Below, piece by piece: positions 20,115-26,049 of a DNA stretch of 26,049 nucleotides. The notes under the pieces are model-generated. The model worked only from the letters and a program-made list of their open reading frames with translations. It made no database searches and was not told where the DNA came from. A program made the translations under genes and the position numbers. This DNA comes from DASRRB01 sp036732755 (lineage in GTDB: Bacteria; Planctomycetota; B15-G4; SIAN01): contig DAINBU010000070.1 of NCBI GenBank assembly GCA_036732755.1, positions 1 to 26,049 on the forward strand, written 5' to 3'. Within the stretch, counting starts at the first letter, position 1. The number at the start of each line of letters is the position of its first letter.

Positions 20115-21572
20115 ATGACGATCGAGCGGGTCCTGGTCCTGGAACGCGAAGGGGCACCGGGAGAGTCGCTGGAGCAGTTGCTGGCGCAGGAGGGTTTCCA
20201 GGTTTTGCGTGCACGCGACGTCGCCCAGGCGGCGCGGCTGCTGCGCGCGGGACCGGTCCACCTGTGCCTCTTCGAGATCCATCCGACGATGGTGGACGTG
20301 CGCGACCTCTTGGAGAAGTCGCGGGCGTTCCTGCCGAAGGTGCCGCGCATCCTCTACGTCGCGCCGCGCGACCTGGAGCGCATGCAGTCGTTCCTCGACA
20401 ACGGCGACGAGCTGCTGCTCAAGCCGGCGGCGAAGGCCCACGTGATGTCGGTGATCGCGCGCTATCGCGAGCGGGCGCGCCTGCAGGCCGAGGCCGACCA
20501 CCTCCGCCACCAGATCCACGGCAGCGAGACGGCCGAGGCGCTCCTGAACGAGCCGCGCGGCATGCGCGAGGTGCTCGACCGCGGCGCCAAGGTCGCGGGC
20601 GAGCGCGGCACGGTCCTGATCCAGGGGCCGCGCGGCGCCGGCAAGTCGCTCTTCGCGCGCTTCCTCCACGAGAAGGGTCCGTCCAAGGCGGGCCCGTTCC
20701 TGACCGTGCGCTGCGCGCGGATCCAGGGATCGCTGCAGGAGAGCGAACTGTTCGGCCACGAGCCGGGCGCGTTCCCCGGCGCGAACGAGACGGTGCCCGG
20801 CACGATCGAGCTCGCGAACGGCGGGACGCTCGTGCTCGAGGAGGTCTGGGCGCTCTCGCTCGACGTCCAGCACCGCCTCTACCGCTACCTGCAGAGCGGA
20901 CAGCTGCGCCGCATGGGCGGCCAGCGGTCGCTCCACTGCCCGGTGCGCGTCATCGCGACGTCGAGCCGCAACCTGCAGGCGGAGGCGACCGCCAACCGCT
21001 TCGCCCCCGACCTGCTGCGCCGGCTCGCGACGCACGTGCTGACCGTCCCGTCGCTGGTCGAGCGCAAGCACGACATCGGCATCCTCGTCAAGCGCTTCGT
21101 GCGCGAGGCGCCGGCGTACGGCTCGACCTCCGTGCGGCAGGTCACTCCCGAGGCGATCTCGGCGCTGGCCGTCTACGACTGGCCGGGCAACGTCGAGGAG
21201 CTGCGCGGCGTGGTCGACCGCATGGTCCTCCAGGATCCCGGCGAGTCGCTCGCCCCGGAGCACATCGCGATCGTCAACCCGGGCCAGCGCGAGCGCGCCC
21301 TCGAGCAGGCGGTCGGCATGACCGTCGCCGACATGGAGCGCGAGATGATCCTGCGCACGCTCGAGAAGACCAAGGGCAACCGCACCGCCGCGAGCAAGCT
21401 GCTCGGCCTGACCACGCGCACGCTCAGCAACAAGATCCGCATCTACCGCGCGCAGGGCTTCACGATCATCGGCGGCCGCAAGAAGAAGGTCGCGCCGGCG
21501 CCCATGCCGACGCACACGCCGGCGCCGACTCCGACGCCGACGCCTCACTACGCTCCGACGCCGACGACCTGA
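20115..21572 (+). CDS. NtrC-family transcriptional regulator with degenerate receiver and altered sigma54 loop
   Basis: 485 residues. Residues 1-120 have the receiver fold, but the phospho-accepting Asp position is Glu54 (LCLFEIHPTM) and the N-terminal acidic pair is altered (LVLEREG); Lys103 is kept. Residues about 140-380 are an AAA+ domain: Walker A GPRGAGKS (171-178), a GAFTGA-type loop changed to GAFPGA (218-223), Walker B LVLEEV (Glu for Asp at 242), no obvious Arg finger where DLYYRL is usual (DLLRRL) and a normal YDWPGNVEELR. A Fis-type HTH (GNRTAASKLLGLTTRTLSNKI) follows, then a basic GGRKKK and a Pro/Thr-rich tail. The fold is certain. Phosphorylation control is unlikely and sigma54 activation is doubtful; FleQ- or TyrR-like regulation is an alternative. 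The start is ATG 20115-20117, with GGAGG five bases upstream. Confidence 0.92.
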   Translation: MTIERVLVLEREGAPGESLEQLLAQEGFQVLRARDVAQAARLLRAGPVHLCLFEIHPTMVDVRDLLEKSRAFLPKVPRILYVAPRDLERMQSFLDNGDELLLKPAAKAHVMSVIARYRERARLQAEADHLRHQIHGSETAEALLNEPRGMREVLDRGAKVAGERGTVLIQGPRGAGKSLFARFLHEKGPSKAGPFLTVRCARIQGSLQESELFGHEPGAFPGANETVPGTIELANGGTLVLEEVWALSLDVQHRLYRYLQSGQLRRMGGQRSLHCPVRVIATSSRNLQAEATANRFAPDLLRRLATHVLTVPSLVERKHDIGILVKRFVREAPAYGSTSVRQVTPEAISALAVYDWPGNVEELRGVVDRMVLQDPGESLAPEHIAIVNPGQRERALEQAVGMTVADMEREMILRTLEKTKGNRTAASKLLGLTTRTLSNKIRIYRAQGFTIIGGRKKKVAPAPMPTHTPAPTPTPTPHYAPTPTT

Positions 21573-21602
21573 ACGGACGGACGGCAAAGGTTCGCATCGA
21601 AG

Positions 21603-21640
21603 CCGGAGCGGGCCCTGGCAGGGGCCCGCTCCGGCGCTTT
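21603..21640 (+). terminator. Probable intrinsic terminator after the NtrC-like gene
   Basis: A perfect 13-bp stem (21603-21615 with 21622-21634) with loop TGGCAG starts 31 bases after the stop codon and is followed by CGCTTT. The T-run is short, but this is the strongest hairpin near a gene end here. It separates the plus-strand regulator from the convergent 2H phosphoesterase. Confidence 0.7.
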
Positions 21641-21659
21641 CAGGCCGAGGCGAAGCGGT

Positions 21660-22211
21660 TCAGCGCTCCGCGGTCGCGCTCCCGAGCGCGAACTCCGTCC
21701 GCTTCCGCCATCTCCCGTCGCGCTTGACGATCAGCTCGACGGCGCGGACGGCCGCCTCGATCGGGAGCGCGCCGCGCGCGACGCGGGCGAACTCGGCGGC
21801 GATCGCTTCGAGCCGCTCCGGCTCCTCGGCGTGCGCCACGGTGAGATGCGGGATGACGTCGGCGAACCGGCCTTCGTAGGGCGGCGTCTCGGGGAAGCGC
21901 GCGAAGACGCGCTCGGTCATCCGCCGGATCGGCTCCGCCGGTTCGGGCGCGAGGTAGAGCGCCTCCGGGAAGCGCCGCACTTCGGTGAACGAAAAGCGCA
22001 GCCCCGGCAGCGCGGCGAACAGCTCCGCGAGCGACAGCACGATCGACGGCGTGATCCTCGCCGGTGCCACGAACGGGTAGAGCACCGTCACGTGCGCCGG
22101 CACGCCCTTGGCCGCGGCGGGATCGTGGCGAGCGCGGAACGGCGCGACCAGGGCCTCGACCTCGGGCACGCGGACGATCAGCGCCGACTCCTCGTGCGCG
22201 TCCTCGGTCAC
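21660..22211 (-). CDS. 2H phosphoesterase / 2'-5' RNA ligase superfamily protein
   Basis: 183 residues. Both catalytic signatures of the 2H superfamily are present: HVTVLYPF (about residues 40-47) and HLTVAH (about 122-127). Spacing and length suit the LigT / 2'-5' RNA ligase-like group. These enzymes hydrolyse cyclic phosphodiesters (2',3'-cyclic nucleotides, ADP-ribose cyclic phosphate) or join RNA halves with 2'-5' links. The substrate cannot be read from sequence. The start is GTG 22209-22211, which overlaps the TGA of the upstream aminotransferase as GTGA, so translation is coupled. It is the last gene of the arginine-type cluster, where its role is unclear. Confidence 0.85.
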   Translation of the reverse strand: MTEDAHEESALIVRVPEVEALVAPFRARHDPAAAKGVPAHVTVLYPFVAPARITPSIVLSLAELFAALPGLRFSFTEVRRFPEALYLAPEPAEPIRRMTERVFARFPETPPYEGRFADVIPHLTVAHAEEPERLEAIAAEFARVARGALPIEAAVRAVELIVKRDGRWRKRTEFALGSATAER

Positions 22212-23635
22212 GCCTTCACGAGCCCCGCCGCGTCGAGCCGCGCGAGCGTCCGCTGGAACGCCGCGACGGTCGCGTCGAGGTCGGCGTCGGTGTGGGCGAG
22301 CGACACCGCCCCCACTCCGTGGCGCGCGCTCACGCCTTCGAGCAGCAGCACCGCGCGCAGCAGCGAATCGTCGATGATCGGGTGCTCGCCATCGGGGCCG
22401 GTGAGCTGCTCGGGGCGCTGCGGCGGCGGCGAGTCATGTGCGGCCACGTGCAGCATCACGATCGAGCTGCCGGGCACGACCTCGTTGGGACGGCCGGTCA
22501 CGTGGACGGGGAGGTGCGCGTCGGCGAACACCTGCGTCAGCTCGCGGCGCAGCCTTTCGCCGGAGCGCGCGAGGCGCGGGTAGATCTCCCCCTCCTGCGC
22601 GGCGAGATGCTCGAGCATCACCTTCGCCGCGACGAGCGAGAGCTCGTGGGCCGAGTAGGTCCCCCCCTCGAACTTCACGCGGCCGACCTCGCGCGTGCAC
22701 AGCCGCATCACGTCGCGCCGCCCGCTGACCGCCGCGACCGGCATGCCGCCGCCGAGCACCTTGCCGAGGATCAGGAGGTCGGGCTGCACGCCGTACATCT
22801 GCGACACGTCGCCGGCGCGGAAGCGGAAGCCGGCGATGATCTCGTCGCACAGGAGCAGCGCGCCGCGCTCCTGCGTGAGGCGGCGCGCCGCGCGCAGGAA
22901 CTCGGGCGTCGCGGCGATGCCGCCGCCCGAGCCGATCCACGGCTCGAGCAGCAGGCAGGCGATGCGGTCGCCGCGGCTCGCGAAGGCGCGTTCGAGCCCC
23001 GCGACGTCGTTGAACGAGACGAGCAGCAGGTCGTCCTGCGTCGAGCCCGGCAGCCCCTCCGATTCGAGGTGCTCGAACTCACCACCGCGGGATGAAACGC
23101 CCTTCAGCCCGAACGGCTGGCTGCCGTGCCAGCCGCCGGCGACCTTGAGGACGAGGCTGCGCTTCGTGAACGCGCGCGCCAGCAGGACGGCGTAGAAGGT
23201 CCCGAGCGCGCCGCTCGTCGTGAAGCGGACCACGTCGGTGGCGGTGCGCGCCGCGATGAGCTCGGCGACCTCGCCCTCGATCGCGTGCACCATCCCGCTC
23301 TGCAGCCCGCGCCCGCCGCGCAGCGCGTCGATCAACGCTTCGCGCACGAATCCGGGATTGTGGCCGAGCAGGTTGGCGTAGTGGCCCTGCCAGTAGTCGA
23401 CGATGCGGTGGCCGTCGAGGTCGTGGACCGCCGCCCCCTCGGCCTTCGCGACGGTGACCTGGAACGGCTCGTTCCAGCGCACCGCGTGGCTGCACTGGTC
23501 GAGCAGCGTCCTCCCCCGCGTCTCGCACAGCGCCGCGGAACGGGGGAACTTCGCGCGGAACTCCTTCTCGAGCTCCGCGCGGAACTTCGCGACCTTGGGC
23601 GAAGCGGACGACGGCGACGACGTGGGCGGCGACAT
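22208..23635 (-). CDS. Class III aminotransferase, glutamate-1-semialdehyde aminomutase-like
   Basis: 475 residues, a PLP enzyme of fold type I. The cofactor region has LLLCDEIIAGFR (Asp to the pyridine nitrogen) and LILGKVLGGGMP (Schiff-base Lys). VHDLDGHRIVDY and LLGHNPGFV near the N-terminus and the C-terminal GAVSLAHTDADLDATVAAF resemble glutamate-1-semialdehyde aminomutase (HemL). However, the usual NSGTEA phosphate-side motif is TTSGALG here, and the protein is about 45 residues longer than HemL. A different omega- or beta-amino acid substrate is therefore likelier than tetrapyrrole synthesis. The start is ATG 23633-23635; there is no clear Shine-Dalgarno, with a TAAACT box ten bases upstream. 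It follows the GNAT gene by 50 bases and overlaps the 2H phosphoesterase start. A role in the N-acylornithine step (ArgD-like) is possible but unproven. Confidence 0.85.
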   Translation of the reverse strand: MSPPTSSPSSASPKVAKFRAELEKEFRAKFPRSAALCETRGRTLLDQCSHAVRWNEPFQVTVAKAEGAAVHDLDGHRIVDYWQGHYANLLGHNPGFVREALIDALRGGRGLQSGMVHAIEGEVAELIAARTATDVVRFTTSGALGTFYAVLLARAFTKRSLVLKVAGGWHGSQPFGLKGVSSRGGEFEHLESEGLPGSTQDDLLLVSFNDVAGLERAFASRGDRIACLLLEPWIGSGGGIAATPEFLRAARRLTQERGALLLCDEIIAGFRFRAGDVSQMYGVQPDLLILGKVLGGGMPVAAVSGRRDVMRLCTREVGRVKFEGGTYSAHELSLVAAKVMLEHLAAQEGEIYPRLARSGERLRRELTQVFADAHLPVHVTGRPNEVVPGSSIVMLHVAAHDSPPPQRPEQLTGPDGEHPIIDDSLLRAVLLLEGVSARHGVGAVSLAHTDADLDATVAAFQRTLARLDAAGLVKA

Positions 23636-23685
23636 GGTCGCGCGAGTTTATCCCGCGCACACGCGGCCGCTCCGCCGCGGCTCCG

Positions 23686-24540
23686 TCAGTAATCCCCGCT
23701 GCAGGCTGAGGGGTGGCCGTGCGCGTCGCGCGGGATCACCTTCGCCACCTTGCGTCCGATCGGCATCAGGAGCCCGGCCCAGCAGTGGCAGTCCTGCTGC
23801 TGGTTGCGCTTGAGGTGCGGCTGGTGGACGCAGCCGTCGCAGCCCTTCCAGAACTCCGGGTCCTTGGTGAGATCGCAGTAGGGCACCGTCTCGAAGCCGA
23901 GCTGCTGGTTCATGCGCTCGACGTGGTGGGAGAGCGTGAGGCTCATCACCGCTGCGTCCGGCCAGCGCTTGTGCGTCAGGTCGAGCAGCATGCGCTTGAT
24001 CCGGCGTGCGAGGCGGCGCCCGCGGAACTCGGGCGCGACGACGAGGGCGGAGTGGCTGACGAACTTCCCCTCCTCCCACGCGTGCGCCGCCGCGAACCCG
24101 ACCAGCGTCGCGCCCTGCACCGCGACCACGGCGCGCCGCTCGCGGATCGCGCCTTCGAGGTAGTCGGTCGGCCGGATCGCGATGATCGCCCCGCCGCGCT
24201 GCGCCTCCTCGAGCAGCGCCGTGATGCGCGGCACGAAGCGGAGGTCGGCCGACTTCGCGACGCGCACCTCGATCGGCACCGGCGGCGGTTCGGGCGGCGC
24301 CGTCGGCTCCGGCGGGAAGCGCATCACGCGCCCGACCTTGCGCTTCTCCGCCGGCGCGTGGCCGTTCCGTGCATGGCCGTTGCGCGCCGCGCCGTGGCGC
24401 GCGTGGTCGTTCCCCGCCGGGCTCCCCTTCGCGACGCCGTTCCGCTCCGGAACGTGCGCCGCGCCATTCCGAGGCACGGGAGGAGCACGTTTCCGTGCCG
24501 CCTTTCTCCCCCTCCCTGCACCGGAACTCGAGTTCCTCAT
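23686..24540 (-). CDS. GNAT acyltransferase with C-terminal cysteine motif, possible N-acylglutamate synthase
   Basis: 284 residues. The first 85 or so are low-complexity and probably disordered: basic, with Asn-Gly-His-Ala repeats (RNGHARNGHA) and then a Pro-rich run. The rest is a GNAT domain: IEVRVAKSADLRFVPRI, HSALVVAPEFRGRRLARRIK (acetyl-CoA loop, one Gly replaced by Arg) and NQQLGFETVPY. It ends in FWKGCDGC and CHCW, giving C-x2-C-x13-C-x-C, which could bind a metal. I recall the same FWKGC ending in GNAT proteins beside succinylornithine-type carbamoyltransferases in Bacteroidetes, thought to acylate glutamate. Together with the adjacent transcarbamylase, this suggests the first step of N-acylated arginine synthesis. 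The start is ATG 24538-24540, overlapping the upstream stop as ATGA; the domain itself needs only residues 85 onward. Confidence 0.8.
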   Translation of the reverse strand: MRNSSSGAGRGRKAARKRAPPVPRNGAAHVPERNGVAKGSPAGNDHARHGAARNGHARNGHAPAEKRKVGRVMRFPPEPTAPPEPPPVPIEVRVAKSADLRFVPRITALLEEAQRGGAIIAIRPTDYLEGAIRERRAVVAVQGATLVGFAAAHAWEEGKFVSHSALVVAPEFRGRRLARRIKRMLLDLTHKRWPDAAVMSLTLSHHVERMNQQLGFETVPYCDLTKDPEFWKGCDGCVHQPHLKRNQQQDCHCWAGLLMPIGRKVAKVIPRDAHGHPSACSGDY

Positions 24541-25598
24541 GACATCCGCCACTCCTCGAAAAGGCGCGCCAATACGGCGACCTGCGCCCACATCCGGTTC
24601 TCGGCCTGGTCGACCACGACGCTGCGCGGTCCGTCGAGCACGGCGTCGGTCGCCTTGACGTTGCGACGGATCGGCAGGCAGTGCATGAAGATCGCGTCGT
24701 CGGTCCGCCCCATCTTCCCGGCGTCGACGATCCAGCGCGCGCGCAGCGGCTCCTTGTCGCGCTTCTCCTGCTCGAAGCGCCCGTAGTAGGCGATGCTGCC
24801 GTACGACTTGGCGCAGACGGCGTGGGCGCCGCGGTAGGCCGCCTCCACGTCGTCGGTCACCTCGACCGAGCCGCCGCTCTCCGCGGCGCGCGCGCGCGCC
24901 GTCGCGACGACCTCCTCGTCGAGGTCGTACCCGGGCGGCCGCAGGTGGACCACCTTCATCCCCATGCTCGCGGCCGAGAGCAGCTGGCTGTGCGGCGTCG
25001 CGAGCGGCAGCGACTTCGGGTGCCACGCCCACGTGAGGACGTACTTCTTCCCGCGCGGGTCGCCGAGCTTCTCCTTGAGCGTGAGGCGGTCGGCGAGCTC
25101 CTGGCACGGGTGCTCGAAGTTGCTCTCGAGGTTCACGACCGGCACCGAGGCGTGGCGCGCGAAGGCGCGCAGGAAGTCGTCGCCGCGCAGCTCCTTCCAC
25201 GCGCCGGTGACCGGGGCGGTCGTCGCGGCGGTCGTGACGAGGTCGGACTTCCGGATGCCGATCGCCTGCACGTAGCGCGACAGGACCGGCGCGACCTCCT
25301 TCACATGCTCCTGCGTCGGGCCGTCCATCACGGCGCCGTCCTTGTGCTCGAAGACGTAGGCGTCGTGCCCCGGCTGCACCGTCGTCGCGTGGCCGCCGAA
25401 GCGGTTGAGGCCGGCCTCGAACGAGACGCGCGTGCGCAGCGACGGGTTGAAGAAGAGCAGCGCCATCGTCTTGCCGCGGAAGTCGGGGCGCTCGCGGCCG
25501 TGCTTGATGCGGAGCGCGCGGACGAGCAATTCGTCGAGCTCCGGGACCGACCAGTCGCGCGTCGACAGGAAGTGGCGCTTCGAGACTTGGGGCTTCAA
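24537..25598 (-). CDS. argF': N-acetylornithine carbamoyltransferase-like transcarbamylase
   Basis: 353 residues. It transfers a carbamoyl group from carbamoyl phosphate to an ornithine derivative in arginine synthesis. It resembles the acetylornithine enzyme of Xanthomonas (AOTCase) more than ordinary ArgF along its length: HFLSTRDWS, FFNPSLRTRVSFE (carbamoyl-phosphate loop, residues 49-61), GGHATTVQPG, NFEHPCQELADRL, GKKYVLTWAWHPK and HCLPIRRNVKATDAV, which holds the Lys that is carboxylated in AOTCase. The specificity position (Glu92 in AOTCase, Pro90 in the succinyl enzyme, by my recollection) is Gln96 here, so the preferred acyl group is uncertain. The start is TTG 25596-25598, with GAGGA four bases upstream. 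It is the first of a cluster with the GNAT (4-base overlap), the aminotransferase and the 2H phosphoesterase. Confidence 0.9.
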   Translation of the reverse strand: MKPQVSKRHFLSTRDWSVPELDELLVRALRIKHGRERPDFRGKTMALLFFNPSLRTRVSFEAGLNRFGGHATTVQPGHDAYVFEHKDGAVMDGPTQEHVKEVAPVLSRYVQAIGIRKSDLVTTAATTAPVTGAWKELRGDDFLRAFARHASVPVVNLESNFEHPCQELADRLTLKEKLGDPRGKKYVLTWAWHPKSLPLATPHSQLLSAASMGMKVVHLRPPGYDLDEEVVATARARAAESGGSVEVTDDVEAAYRGAHAVCAKSYGSIAYYGRFEQEKRDKEPLRARWIVDAGKMGRTDDAIFMHCLPIRRNVKATDAVLDGPRSVVVDQAENRMWAQVAVLARLFEEWRMS

Positions 25599-25694
25599 GG
25601 CTTCCTCACGCCGGTTCGGCCCGGCAAAAAGAGGTAGCGCGGTCCCCGGGGCGGCGCCATCGCCGCGGCCGTGGGATCGGCAGGGCTTTCCCGT

Positions 25695-26049
25695 TCACGG
25701 GCCGGGCGGCGGCGCCTGCGCCTCGACCGGCGGCAGGCGGTCGGGGTGGATCAGCGTCCCCGAGCGCGGCGCGCGCGTCCCCTCGATCTGCCCGGCGACC
25801 TGCGCCGCGCGCAGGAACAGCGAATAGGCCCAGTTGGCGAGCTTCTCCCGCCACGACCGCGACGTCGCAGCGACAAAGCACAGGTCGCGGCCAACCTCAC
25901 AGCGCCACTTCGTAAAGCCTTCGCGAAGACCACCACAGACGTACAAATCGAAAAGGCGCCGCATAAAACGCACATCGGCGACGTGGCGCGCGCGATCGGC
26001 CGCGAGCGAGCTCGCGTGCGAATGGATCACGACCGACTCGGGCTCGTAG
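25695..26049 (-). CDS. Unknown protein, 5' end beyond the window
   Basis: An open frame runs from the window end to TGA at 25695-25697 (118 codons visible). An internal GTG at 26028-26030 is the first possible start inside the window, but the frame stays open to 26048. It encodes a basic, helical-looking protein (RRLFDLYVCGGLREGFTKW, then WREKLANWAYSLFLRAAQ) with a Pro-rich C-terminus. I recognise no family. Codon use is uneven: the stretch at about 25875-25980 has many T-ending codons (CTT, GAT, TGT, GGT, TTT), unlike the rest of the window. This suggests either foreign origin or a doubtful gene call. It precedes the transcarbamylase on the same strand by 96 bases. Confidence 0.5.
   Translation of the reverse strand, partial: YEPESVVIHSHASSLAADRARHVADVRFMRRLFDLYVCGGLREGFTKWRCEVGRDLCFVAATSRSWREKLANWAYSLFLRAAQVAGQIEGTRAPRSGTLIHPDRLPPVEAQAPPPGP

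Noticed and set aside
25620..25670. TTTTT run with a nearby GC hairpin upstream of the transcarbamylase
   Set aside because: The hairpin is about 25 bases from the T-run, so it does not form a standard intrinsic terminator.

Overview
This is a very GC-rich (about 70 percent or more) bacterial chromosome segment with dense, mostly ordinary coding. Type IV pilus ATPases, OmpA-family and lipid-anchored envelope proteins and RNase D point to a Gram-negative-type cell envelope. The short HTH-plus-membrane-anchor protein, the small anchored 128-residue protein, the SUMF1/beta-propeller lipoprotein and the acetylornithine-type transcarbamylase suggest Planctomycetota or a neighbouring deep lineage. 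That is an inference from gene style, not a phylogenetic result. I see no rRNA, tRNA, CRISPR array, insertion sequence or phage genes.

Layout. Positions 1-12521 form one long minus-strand run. In transcription order it contains a PilB/GspE-type ATPase, the retraction ATPase PilT, a second PilB-type ATPase, the platform protein PilC, a membrane sensor histidine kinase, a small anchored protein, an HTH protein with a C-terminal membrane anchor, an OmpA-domain lipoprotein, a SUMF1-domain lipoprotein, a small ORF with no clear start, and the first two thirds or so of rsmA. A divergent plus-strand pair follows: a lipoprotein of unknown role (12689-13537) and pyruvate phosphate dikinase (13606-16440). 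Convergent to these is glmS (16466-18286, minus). Next come RNase D (18764-19948, minus) and a divergent NtrC-like regulator with degenerate receiver and sigma54-contact motifs (20115-21572), closed by a strong hairpin. The right end is a minus-strand cluster: an N-acetylornithine carbamoyltransferase-like enzyme, a GNAT acyltransferase with a cysteine motif, a class III aminotransferase and a 2H phosphoesterase. Two of its joints are 4-base stop/start overlaps. A truncated unknown gene runs off the window end.

The most interesting object is in the 477-base leader of glmS. The minus strand around 18433-18585 carries the conserved core and all the main helices of a glmS ribozyme. This is the glucosamine-6-phosphate-activated self-cleaving RNA best known from Firmicutes, here in what looks like a high-GC, diderm-type genome. 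A TTGACA promoter candidate lies upstream of it, and a further structure that could cover the Shine-Dalgarno lies downstream.

The second point of interest is the arginine-type cluster. The transcarbamylase has Gln at the position that, as I recall the family, separates acetylornithine (Glu) from succinylornithine (Pro) enzymes. The adjoining GNAT resembles the acyltransferase that accompanies such enzymes in Bacteroidetes. Together they could be the first and a middle step of an N-acylated arginine pathway.
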